This document shows, one piece after another, positions 23,942 through 33,007 of a stretch of 64,000 bases of DNA (positions are counted from its first letter, which is position 1; each line of letters begins with the position of its first letter). The notes beneath the pieces are model-generated. The model ran no database searches, was not told the origin of the DNA, and saw only the letters and a list, made by a program, of their open reading frames with translations. A program made the translations under genes and the position numbers. Source of the stretch: an uncultured Sphingomonadaceae bacterium (GTDB taxonomy: Bacteria > Pseudomonadota > Alphaproteobacteria > Sphingomonadales > Sphingomonadaceae); assembly GCA_947504025.1 (NCBI GenBank), contig CANNFX010000002.1, positions 248,001 through 312,000 on the forward strand, in the 5' to 3' direction.

Positions 23942-24593
23942 CCGGCGCTCCTGAAATATCGATTGCCACCCCAATTATAGGGCGGTTGGCATGGCCTCCT
24001 GCACGCCACTGATCGTGCAGTTTATGGAGGCCGTTGAACAAGGCGTAACCCCCAAAATATAGAATTGCAATATTTTTGGTGTAAAATTCCGTAGTTTTAT
24101 TAAGTCTGGTGTGGTGGTTTGGTGAAGCCGGGTTTTGCCCGCGGGGCATGGCAAACGAACCCGATTGATATGTGGGGTGTTTGGATGGGCATCAGTCAAT
24201 GCCGCGAGCTGATCAGCTTAGTCTTTTTGTCAGGCTGATGGTCAAATAAGCAGGAATCATATTTACACTGAGATTACAAAATACCCAGAATACGAGACTT
24301 GCGATGCAAATTCTCACAATCGTTCAAAAGCGTGGCCATTTTGCCGCATTATGGAGTGTATGTACTGTGATTACAGATAGTTGATGTGCCTCCTTGTGGC
24401 ACCTGCCGATAAGTAAATTTCATCGAGCGATTAAACTCTGTAAGAACGTGTATTGTATTCGAAACTGATCCGGTTATCCATGCCGAGACGCTGCAAAGGC
24501 GCAAGGATCATAAAGGCACAGGACAAGTCCTGATGTTTTAGTGCATTCGGATATAAGAAAACGGTTAGAGAGTTTCTTGGGAGAATTATTGAA
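23942..24593. promoter_or_regulatory. 652-base divergent promoter region between sulfatase unit and TonB receptor
   Basis: No convincing gene lies here; short frames present have no ribosome-binding site or recognisable product. It contains a perfect 12-bp palindrome AGCTGATCAGCT (24207-24218). It also has the sequence TTGGTGTAAAATTCCGTA (24076-24093), which matches 14 of 18 bases of a site in the other divergent promoter region (8103-8120). A related TTACAAAATACC is at 24274-24285. These are operator candidates for a regulator of the glycan locus. GGGAGA at 24579-24584 is the ribosome-binding site of the receptor gene. The long 5' region may include an untranslated leader. Confidence 0.5.
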
Positions 24594-27191
24594 ATGATGA
24601 AATTTGCAGGACGATTTGGCGCCGCACTAGCGTGCTCGACAGCGTTGGTTCCGGCGACGGCTTACGCGCAAGATGCCGCCTCCGAAGAAGAAGCGCTTAA
24701 TGATCCCAATGTCATCATTGTGACTGCAACGCGCCGCGCTGAGGATGTTCAGGACATTCCGATCGCTGTGACAGCCATCAGTCCGGCCCAGCTTGAAAAG
24801 CAGGGTGTTGTGAACGTTCAAAACATCACATCAGTCTCGCCCAGCTTCTCGACTTCAAACGCACAGACATCTTCGGGCACAGTCGTGCTGCGTATTCGCG
24901 GTATCGGCACCACTTCGAACAACATCGGCTTCGAAAGCGCTGTCGGCATCTTTATTGACGGAGCATATCAGTCGCGGCCTGGTGTCGCGCTCGGCGAGTT
25001 TGTTGATGTCGAACGCGTCGAAGTTCTTCGCGGCCCTCAGGGCACTCTGTTTGGCCGCAACACTTCGGCTGGTGCGCTGAACATCACCAACAAACGCCCC
25101 GATCTCGACGAGTTCGGCGGCTTCGCTAATGCGTCGATAGGCAACTATGATCTCCGCAGCGTGCAGGGCGCAGTCAATGTTCCCATCGTGCCCGGCAGTG
25201 TGGCATTGCGTGTTACCGGTGCATACCGTGAGCGTGATGGCTATGTGACAGTACAAAATGGTGCTGGCGCCGTTATCGGCGAATCCAATGGCGTGGACCA
25301 ATATCTGGTTCGCGGGCAGCTGGGTTTCGAAACAGATGGCGGTATTCGCGGCCGGCTTATTGGTGATTACTCGAAGAGCACGGCTGGTTGCTGTACTGCA
25401 GTGGAATTGCTGCAGTCCGGCGTTGAGACGGCCGGCATATTTGGCCTGGCAGGACTTGGCGCACGCGGAGGTATGTCTGCTCCTGTAGTAGCGACGAACC
25501 CGAACGATGTGGCAACGATGCAGCAAGCGCTGGATAATCGCATTTCAAGCGCGAGCCGCAACACGTTGGCTGACATTAGTCAGTGGGGCATGACGGGCGA
25601 AATTGAAATTCCGGTCGGCGCTGATGCAGACCTTATCTATATCGGTTCGTACCGTGAGTATCGTGCTGGCAATAGCTACGATTCAGCATTCTCGGGCTTG
25701 GACGTGTTTAACGTACTACCTGGTGGGCGCACTGATATCGACACGATGACGCACGAACTTCGTTTGCAAGGTGACGCTCTTGGCGGATCGCTAAGCTGGC
25801 TCGTCGGCGGTTATTATTCGACCGAAGATATCGCACAGGACGTTCCGTTCGGATTGGGCGAGGACTATGGCGAACTGATCGGTTCGCTGTTCACGGCCGC
25901 TGGTGCGGGCGCATTCGGGTTCAACCCGCTCACGATCCTGTCAGGCGGTATTGATCCTTCCGTAGTTCGTGCGACTAACGCCTATCGCCAAGACTCGACC
26001 AGTTGGTCGCTGTTCACGCATAACACGTTGGAAGTTGCAGAAGGCCTGAAGCTTACGGTCGGATTGCGTTATTCGGATGAAACCAAGGACGGTTCCTATT
26101 CGCAGCTGTCGGTGAACAATCCGCTGTGTACGGGTGTATTGGCCAATCTGGATCTTGCCGCGTTGCAAGCAACTGGTCAGCTGGTTTTCCCACCAGCACC
26201 GGCTGCGCTGGGTAGCAATATCTTCGGCACGGCATGTTTTGCATTTACCGCACCGGCTGATCTGCCGCAGTCGGCATTCCTGCCGCTACCGCGCAGTTTT
26301 GATGAAGAATTCAAAGATAACGAACTGATCTACACAGGTAAGGTATCGTATGAATTCGCCGATCCGGTAAATGTCTATGCCAGCTTCACTCACGGCTATA
26401 AGTCTGGCGGCTTCAACCTGGACTCGACCGCTGCGATTGGCGGGGCAGACCCGAGCTTCCGTTCGGAAATTGTTGATGCCTATGAAGTCGGCGCGAAGGG
26501 TAAATTCCTCGACAATGCGCTGACAGCCAATCTGGCGCTGTTCTACGAGAAATTCACGGACTTCCAGGTTCTTGAATTTACCGGTGCGCAGTTCACGACC
26601 TTCAACGTGCCTAAGGCCGTTACGAAGGGCTTCGAACTGGAAACAGTCATCCGGCCTGACGACAACTTCACGTTCAATGCCGGTTTGACCTATGTCGACG
26701 CAGAATACCCTGACGATTGCAACGGCGATCAGACCTCATCAAACGTACTGACACTTTGCGGTAATTCGCTGACCAACGCGCCGAAATTTGTTGCCATTAT
26801 GGGGGCCAATTATGGAACCGATCTCGGCAATAATATGAAGTGGTTCATCAACGGATCGATCCGTGCTGAAAGTGATCGCAGGACATCTACGCAAGCAAGG
26901 TCTGTTCCTAGCGCGGCATCAATCGCGAATAATTTTGGCGGTGATGTTCAGGCTGCAGTTGATGCGGCTCCGCTGGTTCCCTTCGATGTCCAAGATGGCA
27001 ACGTGAAGATCAACCTTCGCGCCGGTATCGGCCAGATTGACGATCAATGGGGTATTGAAGCCTGGGCCACCAACATCACCAATGTTGTGACCCGCGGTGT
27101 TACCTTCAACACCACGCTGCGTTCCGGTTCGCGTTCTGCCTTCGTGCAGGAACCGCGCATGTATGGCCTGACGCTTCGCGGTAAGTTCTGA
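24594..27191 (+). CDS. TonB-dependent outer-membrane receptor (probable glycan transporter)
   Basis: The 865-aa protein has a signal peptide ending TAYAQ, a TonB-box-like segment NVIIVTATRR, a plug domain (IPIAVTAIS through VEVLRGPQGTLFGRNTSAGALNI) and a 22-strand-type barrel ending in the outer-membrane signature LTLRGKF. It imports a ligand across the outer membrane with energy from TonB/ExbBD. No SusD-like partner is present, as usual in Proteobacteria. It is divergent from the sulfatase operon and adjacent to the glycosidases, so it is probably the importer for the released oligosaccharide. GGGAGA lies nine bases before the ATG; a second ATG follows immediately at 24597. Confidence 0.93.
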   Translation: MMKFAGRFGAALACSTALVPATAYAQDAASEEEALNDPNVIIVTATRRAEDVQDIPIAVTAISPAQLEKQGVVNVQNITSVSPSFSTSNAQTSSGTVVLRIRGIGTTSNNIGFESAVGIFIDGAYQSRPGVALGEFVDVERVEVLRGPQGTLFGRNTSAGALNITNKRPDLDEFGGFANASIGNYDLRSVQGAVNVPIVPGSVALRVTGAYRERDGYVTVQNGAGAVIGESNGVDQYLVRGQLGFETDGGIRGRLIGDYSKSTAGCCTAVELLQSGVETAGIFGLAGLGARGGMSAPVVATNPNDVATMQQALDNRISSASRNTLADISQWGMTGEIEIPVGADADLIYIGSYREYRAGNSYDSAFSGLDVFNVLPGGRTDIDTMTHELRLQGDALGGSLSWLVGGYYSTEDIAQDVPFGLGEDYGELIGSLFTAAGAGAFGFNPLTILSGGIDPSVVRATNAYRQDSTSWSLFTHNTLEVAEGLKLTVGLRYSDETKDGSYSQLSVNNPLCTGVLANLDLAALQATGQLVFPPAPAALGSNIFGTACFAFTAPADLPQSAFLPLPRSFDEEFKDNELIYTGKVSYEFADPVNVYASFTHGYKSGGFNLDSTAAIGGADPSFRSEIVDAYEVGAKGKFLDNALTANLALFYEKFTDFQVLEFTGAQFTTFNVPKAVTKGFELETVIRPDDNFTFNAGLTYVDAEYPDDCNGDQTSSNVLTLCGNSLTNAPKFVAIMGANYGTDLGNNMKWFINGSIRAESDRRTSTQARSVPSAASIANNFGGDVQAAVDAAPLVPFDVQDGNVKINLRAGIGQIDDQWGIEAWATNITNVVTRGVTFNTTLRSGSRSAFVQEPRMYGLTLRGKF

Positions 27192-27221
27192 TACTTTCGC
27201 GAACATAAGTGACCAAGAAAT

Positions 27222-27260
27222 GGCGGGCGGCCCTTGGGGCGTCCGCCTTTTTCTTGTTTG
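27222..27260 (+). terminator. intrinsic terminator after TonB receptor
   Basis: A GC-rich hairpin starts with GGCGGGCG (27222-27229) and closes with the complementary segment ending CCGCC (27247). It is followed by TTTTTCTTGTTT. It lies 31 bases after the receptor stop and just before the acyl-CoA dehydrogenase gene. Confidence 0.8.
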
Positions 27261-27278
27261 AAGACAATGGAGTGACGA

Positions 27279-28442
27279 ATGGCTGGCCCCGAGCAGCAGA
27301 GTTTTCCCGAAATTCGCGAATCCGTGAGGCGTCTCTGCGCTGAATTTCCCGGTGAATATTGGCAGGCTATCGACCGCGAGCGGGCCTATCCTACAGAATT
27401 CGTTCAAACGCTCACCAGGGGAGGCTTCCTGTCGGTCTTGATACCGGAAGAATATGGCGGGGCAGGACTGGGCCTGGGTGCGGCGAGCGCGATCCTCGAG
27501 GAGATCCATCGTTCGGGCTGTAATGGCGGCGCCTGCCATGCGCAGATGTACACTATGGGGACAATCCTGAGGCATGGCAGCGAGGCGCAGAAGCAAGCGA
27601 TCCTGCCCAAGGTCGCGAGCGGTGAGTTGCGGTTGCAAGCCTTTGGCGTAACGGAACCGACCGCGGGAACCGACACGTCGCGCATAACGACTTTTGCCGA
27701 AAAGCGGGGCGATACATACTACGTATCGGGTCAAAAGATTTGGATCAGCCGGGCAGAACATTCTGATCTGATGGTACTCCTTTGCCGTACCACCAAGCGC
27801 GAGGATGCTGCCAAGCCCACCGCTGGTATGAGCGTGCTGCTGGTCGATCTACGCGATGCGGTAGATAGCGGCCTGACGATCAAGCCCGTACGCACCATGC
27901 TCAACCACGCGACTACCGAACTGTTCTTTGATGAAATGCCGGTTCCTGCTGAAAATCTCATCGGCGAGGAGGGCAATGGTTTTCGTTATATCATCGACGG
28001 TATGAATGCCGAACGCATCCTGATCGCGGCGGAATGTATTGGCGACGGACGTTTTTTTATCGACCGAGCGACAGCCTATGCCAAAGACCGCAATGTCTTC
28101 GGCAAGCCTATTGGAGCCAATCAGGCAGTGCAGTTCCCCATCGCGCGCAACTATGCCGAGGTGGAGGCTGCTTCGTTGATGGTCGATAAGGCATGTCAGC
28201 TGTTCGAGGATGGCCAATCATGCGGCACAGAGGCCAATATGGCCAAGATGCTAGCCTCAGAAGCCTCATGGGCAGCAGCGGATACTTGCCTGCAAACGCA
28301 TGGCGGGTTCGGCTTTGCCGAGGAATATGACATCGAGCGCAAGTTCCGCGAGACACGGCTTTATCAAGTCGCGCCTATCAGCACGAATTTGATCCTCAGC
28401 CATGTTGGTACCCATGTGCTGGGTATGCCGAAGAGCTTCTAA
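27279..28442 (+). CDS. acyl-CoA dehydrogenase family protein
   Basis: The 387-aa product has the standard three-part acyl-CoA dehydrogenase fold. It shows the FAD-contact motif FGVTEPTAGTD (near 125-135), KIWISRAEHSD, and the C-terminal CLQTHGGFGFAEEYDIERKFRETRL block. Such enzymes oxidise acyl-CoA thioesters at the alpha-beta bond using FAD and electron-transfer flavoprotein in the cytoplasm. Substrate chain length is not readable. GGAG lies six bases before ATG 27279, behind the receptor terminator, so it probably has its own promoter or readthrough. Its TAA overlaps the convergent flavin-reductase stop by four bases (28439-28442). Confidence 0.9.
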   Translation: MAGPEQQSFPEIRESVRRLCAEFPGEYWQAIDRERAYPTEFVQTLTRGGFLSVLIPEEYGGAGLGLGAASAILEEIHRSGCNGGACHAQMYTMGTILRHGSEAQKQAILPKVASGELRLQAFGVTEPTAGTDTSRITTFAEKRGDTYYVSGQKIWISRAEHSDLMVLLCRTTKREDAAKPTAGMSVLLVDLRDAVDSGLTIKPVRTMLNHATTELFFDEMPVPAENLIGEEGNGFRYIIDGMNAERILIAAECIGDGRFFIDRATAYAKDRNVFGKPIGANQAVQFPIARNYAEVEAASLMVDKACQLFEDGQSCGTEANMAKMLASEASWAAADTCLQTHGGFGFAEEYDIERKFRETRLYQVAPISTNLILSHVGTHVLGMPKSF

Positions 28443-29107
28443 GTCTCGAAGCGGTCAATGATCTGGCGTAGGGCGAATTTCGCGTCGGCCAGTTGATCCA
28501 GCGTTAATCTGTCAGCCAGCGCCTGTTCGACAGCATCCGTTTCGGTTCCGGCACTTTCCAAAGCCTGCGCTGCGCACTTCAGCAATGATGCGAGTGACCC
28601 GTCGTCGACGAGCTCGGCAGGTTGCATCCGGCGTTCTGCATATTGACCGTCGTGGAATAGCAGCGGCGCCTCGTCGCGCGCCTCGAATGCGGTCACTTCA
28701 CCGACCATGATAACATGGTCGCCGCCGTCATATTGATGCCGTGTCTTGCATTCGAAAACCGCTGCATGTTCGGCAAGAACCGGCGAGTCCAGCGCCCCAG
28801 GTGCCCAGTCGAGGCCACCGAACTTATCCGCGCCAGATTTGGCAAACAGGTTTGATAGTTCTTGCTGGGCGGCGGTCAGGATATGGATCGCGAAATGGCC
28901 GCTGTCGATGAAAGCATCGCGCGAGTGCGCGCTGCGTGCAAGCGACCATAGGACTAAAGGCGGATCGAGAGAGACGGAGTTAAAGCTGCTGGCAGTAACG
29001 CCAACCGGCTCGCCCGCGCTGTCCAGCGTGGTAACGATGGTCACACCTGTAGCAAAACTGCCGAGTGCACGGCGAAATGCGGAAATATCGTCAATCGCTG
29101 AAGGCAT
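28439..29107 (-). CDS. flavin reductase family protein (FMN-binding split barrel)
   Basis: The 222-aa product begins FRRALGSFATGVTIVTT, the classic start of NAD(P)H:flavin reductases of the HpaC/DIM6 type, followed by VGVTASSFNSVSLDPPLVLWSL and the HVIMVGEV strand. These enzymes supply reduced flavin to a two-component monooxygenase. Its oxygenase partner is not adjacent. An additional C-terminal helical tail of about 60 residues follows the flavin domain. I start at ATG 29107; a TTG at 29143 would add a basic extension. It converges with the acyl-CoA dehydrogenase. Confidence 0.88.
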   Translation of the reverse strand: MPSAIDDISAFRRALGSFATGVTIVTTLDSAGEPVGVTASSFNSVSLDPPLVLWSLARSAHSRDAFIDSGHFAIHILTAAQQELSNLFAKSGADKFGGLDWAPGALDSPVLAEHAAVFECKTRHQYDGGDHVIMVGEVTAFEARDEAPLLFHDGQYAERRMQPAELVDDGSLASLLKCAAQALESAGTETDAVEQALADRLTLDQLADAKFALRQIIDRFET

Positions 29108-29167
29108 CTCTAATCGGTTAGGCGGCTTCCCATGCGCAGGCAACAGCGCCGTATTCTGACCCGGCCT

Positions 29168-29202
29168 CCCAAACGCAAACGGCGGCCCCCGAAGGGACCG
29201 CC
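29168..29202 (-). terminator. probable terminator downstream of second TonB receptor
   Basis: Read on the minus strand, GGCGG and CCGCC close a hairpin (29181-29202) with an inner CCC/GGG pairing and a TTC-containing loop. It is followed by GTTTGCGTTTGG. It lies about 48 bases after the receptor stop and upstream of the flavin reductase gene. The U-tract is interrupted. Confidence 0.6.
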
Positions 29203-29249
29203 GCTGCTTGTTTAAAGATCAGTGAAAACGGCGAACCGCTTCCGTCTGA

Positions 29250-31790
29250 TTAGTAACCCAGTGTCAGCGAAATGCTGGCAGCGCGCGGTGCACCGATCTG
29301 AGCGAAACCAAAGCCATCGAGCGAACCACCGAAGAAGCCGATGTAATATTCGTCGAAGATGTTGGTGACGTTCAGCTGGATCGCCGCATCAGTGCCATTG
29401 ATGAACTCGCCCAGACGGTAGCGCAGGTCGAAGTCGACCAGCGTGTAGGTTGGAGCGGTGTCTTCATTGAGATCGTTGATGTAGCGCTTGCCAGTGTGCT
29501 TCACTTGCGCACCCAGTTCGAAGTCGCCGAAAGCAAGCTGACCACGTGCACCAACGGACCAAGTAGGCGTTCCGCTTTCACGGTTGCCTGCGGTGGCGAG
29601 GAAGAGCCCATCACCAACGTTGGAACAGCCAACAATGCCATCAGCTACGTCGCCCGCATCGCAGAAACCGTCTTGCACATCGTCCTTGATTTCGGATTCA
29701 CTGATCGAACCGAATACATAGAGCAGTGACTGCCTGGATGGACGCCATGCAATCGAACCGTCGATGCCATACTTGTCGACCTTACCAAGGTTACGGAAGA
29801 CAGTTGCGCCTTCGCCATCGTTTGCATCAGGATCGAAAGCTGAAGCCAACCGGTCGTTATAACCAGTAAACCAGCCAGCGATCTGGGCAGTGATACGGCC
29901 CCGGTTGAAACGCAGACCAGCATCATAGCTGTTGGTTGTTTCAGGAACCGGGCGCGCATCGTCGATGTCCGCAAGGTAAATCGAGTCATACAGTGGATCG
30001 GTGCCGGGCACCGACAGGCCCTTCGCGTAGTTGGCGAAGACTGAGAGACCATTGTCGAAATCATAGGTGAAACCTACGTTCGGCAGCAAATCATCATACT
30101 TGTATTCGCGCATCTGCGGCAAAGCATGATCTGGGCTCAGCGCTTCATATTCGGTCAGGTCCTGGCCCGGATTAGGGCAATCGACGAAACCGTTGATCGA
30201 AGTCGTGTAGCAGTTCTGGTTCAATTCGCGTGTGAAGAACGGCGCACGCAGACCGAGTACTGCAGTGAGGCCGCCGAACCGTCCGCGATATTCACCTGAA
30301 ATCTGGTGAAGGATTGCAAATGACTTACGGTCACGCTTGTTCACTTCGAGGCCGTTCACGTCGAGCAGCGGATTGTCGATCGCAAACACGTTGCTGATCA
30401 CACCATTGGGCTGCATGTCGGTGATCTGGCCTGTTTGGCGATGGCGTGCATGGTCCCAAGTATACGCAACACGAACGCGGTGATCTGAATTGATGTCATA
30501 GATCAGGTTAGCAACGAGGCCGTAGCGATTGGTTATTGTCTGGCTTGGATCGTTACCGGCAATTTCATCATCAAGGTCGCCATCATTGTTAAGATCACGG
30601 CCGAAATAGTAACCGCCGTTGAATGCGCCGGTCAGCCCAACAACACCATTACGGGGTGTGTAAAGCGATTCACGCAGATCGTCGGGGCCGCCGCCATTGG
30701 CTTTCACGTATTGATAGCTTGGATCGAGCGTCAAGGTCAGAGCATCGGTAAGCGAGAAGCGCGAAGCGCCGCGAATGTTGCCAGTGTTGGACGGGTTGAA
30801 ACGGCGGAAGAATGCCGAGCCGCAGCCGCCGCGATCGCTGTAATCGACGGATTCGCCGGGGCTGCCTGCACCGTTGTAAACAACGCGAGGGTCTACGGCA
30901 CAGGGATATACTTCGCTGTTTTCATATGCCGTGAAACGCTCTTTCTTCGTGAAGCCTCCGTCGTAAAAGGAGAGCAGATCGCTAAGGCGCTCCGAACCGG
31001 CGAAGTTGTTGCGGTTCTTATTCAGGTGGCCTGAAACTGCGATGAAGTCGCCGTTCGAACCGATATCCTGCCAAATGCGACCGTTGATCTGCGTCTTATC
31101 GACCTGGCCGTATGGGTTATAAGGAACGCCGTAGCGGGTGTAGCTAACCGAAGCGAAAGCCTTGGTGCCCATGCCCGTAATGTCACCGGTGTCGATCATG
31201 CCGAAACCGCGCATATACAGCGTGTCGGAAGCGCCGCTTGCCAGCACATCACCTACCGACATGGTCGATGTGATGTGGAAGTAATCGGTGGGCTCTCGGG
31301 TACGGATGTTGATCGTGCCACCAGCTGCCGATGCAGTTGGGCTGTCGACGTCTGTTGTGCCGAGGTTGACGTTAACCGAAGACAGGACTTCGGAATCGAC
31401 CTGCTGGTTGGTGTAAAGCGCGTAGTTGCCCGAATCGTTGAGTGGCAGACCGTCAAGCGTTTGCGAGACGCGGTCAGCGCCGAAGCCGCGAACGGTGAAC
31501 CCGCCGCCAGATGAACCCCATGGGTCGTTGTTCTGGAAGCTGACACCTGGAACCAAATTCACAATGTCATTGACCGTTTGGCCAGGACGTTGACGACGAA
31601 TCTGTTCTTCTGTGACGACCTGTTTGGCCTTCGTGGTGTCAGGAATTTCGATGCCGCCAATATCGCTGGTGCCAGCGGTTACGACGATTTCTGGTTCATC
31701 AAAGTCAATTGAACCGGTCGACTGTGCGTGAGCTACCGACGGGATCGCCAGGGCGATCAGCGCGGTGCTGCGGAGGAACATGGTTTTCAT
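29250..31790 (-). CDS. TonB-dependent outer-membrane receptor (second)
   Basis: The 846-aa protein has a signal peptide (MKTMFLRSTALIALAIPSVAHAQ), a TonB-box-like EIVVTAGT, a plug domain with RPGQTVNDIVNLVPGVSF and GGGFTVRGFGADRVSQTLDGLPL, and a barrel ending in an outer-membrane signature SISLTLGY. An in-frame 45-residue extension upstream is rejected because the signal peptide begins at 31790. A GGGG-containing site lies about ten bases upstream. Its ligand is unknown. It lies downstream of the NupC/oxygenase pair but behind a likely terminator, in its own transcription unit with a repeat-containing leader. Confidence 0.92.
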   Translation of the reverse strand: MKTMFLRSTALIALAIPSVAHAQSTGSIDFDEPEIVVTAGTSDIGGIEIPDTTKAKQVVTEEQIRRQRPGQTVNDIVNLVPGVSFQNNDPWGSSGGGFTVRGFGADRVSQTLDGLPLNDSGNYALYTNQQVDSEVLSSVNVNLGTTDVDSPTASAAGGTINIRTREPTDYFHITSTMSVGDVLASGASDTLYMRGFGMIDTGDITGMGTKAFASVSYTRYGVPYNPYGQVDKTQINGRIWQDIGSNGDFIAVSGHLNKNRNNFAGSERLSDLLSFYDGGFTKKERFTAYENSEVYPCAVDPRVVYNGAGSPGESVDYSDRGGCGSAFFRRFNPSNTGNIRGASRFSLTDALTLTLDPSYQYVKANGGGPDDLRESLYTPRNGVVGLTGAFNGGYYFGRDLNNDGDLDDEIAGNDPSQTITNRYGLVANLIYDINSDHRVRVAYTWDHARHRQTGQITDMQPNGVISNVFAIDNPLLDVNGLEVNKRDRKSFAILHQISGEYRGRFGGLTAVLGLRAPFFTRELNQNCYTTSINGFVDCPNPGQDLTEYEALSPDHALPQMREYKYDDLLPNVGFTYDFDNGLSVFANYAKGLSVPGTDPLYDSIYLADIDDARPVPETTNSYDAGLRFNRGRITAQIAGWFTGYNDRLASAFDPDANDGEGATVFRNLGKVDKYGIDGSIAWRPSRQSLLYVFGSISESEIKDDVQDGFCDAGDVADGIVGCSNVGDGLFLATAGNRESGTPTWSVGARGQLAFGDFELGAQVKHTGKRYINDLNEDTAPTYTLVDFDLRYRLGEFINGTDAAIQLNVTNIFDEYYIGFFGGSLDGFGFAQIGAPRAASISLTLGY

Positions 31791-31840
31791 TGGACAAGAG
31801 CCCCTTGGCTTTAGTGATACGTGATCCACGGCATGTCCCT

Positions 31841-31918
31841 GGTTACAGGACCCACCTACTGGTTTGGACCTGCTAGGGTGACTTCGCGTCTGCAAGGGGT
31901 AAGTTCGGTTACAGGACC
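31841..31918. repeat. two identical 12-bp direct repeats upstream of TonB receptor 2
   Basis: GGTTACAGGACC occurs exactly at 31841-31852 and again at 31907-31918, 66 bases apart start to start. On the transcribed strand of the receptor this reads GGTCCTGTAACC. Both copies are within 51-128 bases of the receptor start, in its promoter or untranslated leader. They may be regulator sites or part of an RNA fold. Confidence 0.6.
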
Positions 31919-31951
31919 GTGACAAAGCACCAATAGTGAAGATTGGCGATC

Positions 31952-31984
31952 AAAAAAACGCTAAAAACCGCAGTTCCACTAGCG
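31952..31984 (-). terminator. intrinsic terminator after 2OG-Fe(II) oxygenase gene
   Basis: On the minus strand CGCTA and TAGCG enclose a smaller AAC/GTT stem and are followed directly by seven Ts (31952-31958 on the plus strand as As). It lies about 68 bases after the oxygenase stop, separating that gene from the downstream TonB receptor. Confidence 0.6.
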
Positions 31985-32051
31985 TCAATTCGAGTGTTGC
32001 TGCAATGCAACATTGATTCAATATTGCCACACTGTGGAATAAAAACCGGGG

Positions 32052-32978
32052 TTAGGCGAGGCCGATTTCACGCAACCGCTGCTGCAAATAGTCATGCGAA
32101 CTTAATGGGGCCGGATAGTGATTCGTTTCGTCTTTGCCGATACATTCGGGCAGGGTCTCGATCACGAAATCTGGCCGAAAATGAAGGAAAAATGGCATCG
32201 AATAACGAGCCCGTCGTGCAGCATCACCAACCGGATTGATCACCCGATGAGTGGTTGAACGCATTTGGTTGTTGGTCAGTCGCTGCAGCATGTCACCAAT
32301 ATTTACGGCAAGCGCGCCTGGTGGGGGCGACACAGATATCCACTCGCCGCTCTTCGATAGTAATTCGAGGCCCGCTTCTTCGGCGCCCAGCAGCAACGTG
32401 ATGGTGTTGATGTCTTCATGCGCAGCTGCGCGAATGGCTCCGTCCGCTGCTTCTGACACGGGCGGGTAATGGATAAGCCGGAGGATCGAGTTACCGTCCT
32501 CGACAGTGGCGTCGAAATATTCTTCTTTCAAGCCGAGATGCAGCGCGATGGCACGTAGAATACGCTTCCCGCTTTTTTCTAACGCTAGGAACAGCGCCTC
32601 GAATGTCTCGCGAAAGCCATCAACTTCTGCTGGCCAACTATTTGATCCCATATATTCGCGCAAAGGGTGATCTTCCGGCAGGCTACGACCGACGTGCCAA
32701 AATTCCTTGAGATCTTTTACGTCGGCGTCTTTGGCTTTTTCAGTGCCAAATGGTGTGTAGCCGCGAGCACCTCCTTTGCCGGGATGATGATATGCGCGTT
32801 TGGCTTCATCAGAGAGCGCGAAGAATTCACGGCTCAATCGCTCGGCATCTGCGATGAGTTCTGGCGGAACGCCGTGATCCCGCACAATCGCGAAGCCAAA
32901 TTCGGAAAAACTGTTGCCTAACTCGTCGGACAATTCGGCGAGTGGGCGGGCGAGCGATACGGAAGCGATTTCAGTCAT
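32052..32978 (-). CDS. 2-oxoglutarate/Fe(II)-dependent dioxygenase, isopenicillin N synthase-like
   Basis: The 308-aa protein has an N-terminal DIOX_N region (FGFAIVRDHGVP) and a double-stranded beta-helix core. The iron triad is His187, Asp189 (AHEDINTITLL) and His244 (TTHRVINP), and the RxS 2-oxoglutarate-binding motif is Arg258-Ser260 (RYSMPFF). This fold hydroxylates or oxidises small molecules; thymine-7-hydroxylase and plant hormone oxidases are in the same family. It lies 29 bases after the NupC transporter gene in the same direction, suggesting a substrate that NupC brings in, such as a nucleoside or base. That link is inference. Confidence 0.9.
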   Translation of the reverse strand: MTEIASVSLARPLAELSDELGNSFSEFGFAIVRDHGVPPELIADAERLSREFFALSDEAKRAYHHPGKGGARGYTPFGTEKAKDADVKDLKEFWHVGRSLPEDHPLREYMGSNSWPAEVDGFRETFEALFLALEKSGKRILRAIALHLGLKEEYFDATVEDGNSILRLIHYPPVSEAADGAIRAAAHEDINTITLLLGAEEAGLELLSKSGEWISVSPPPGALAVNIGDMLQRLTNNQMRSTTHRVINPVGDAARRARYSMPFFLHFRPDFVIETLPECIGKDETNHYPAPLSSHDYLQQRLREIGLA

Positions 32979-33007
32979 AATGGCTACTTAGTATGGCAAG
33001 AGCATTC

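Noticed and set aside
23975..24199. Small 74-aa frame in the sulfatase/TonB receptor intergenic region
   Set aside because: No ribosome-binding site, no recognisable product, and it covers a likely operator region.
26919..27761. Minus-strand open frame of 280 aa spanning the receptor end and acyl-CoA dehydrogenase start
   Set aside because: It crosses a good terminator and two clearly coding plus-strand genes, and its translation has no recognisable motif.
31791..31925. 45-residue N-terminal extension of TonB receptor 2
   Set aside because: It contains the direct repeats and precedes a clear signal peptide at 31790.
29250..32978. Siderophore receptor plus PiuC-type hydroxylase pair
   Set aside because: The oxygenase is of the isopenicillin-N-synthase type, not PiuC, and a terminator separates it from the receptor gene.
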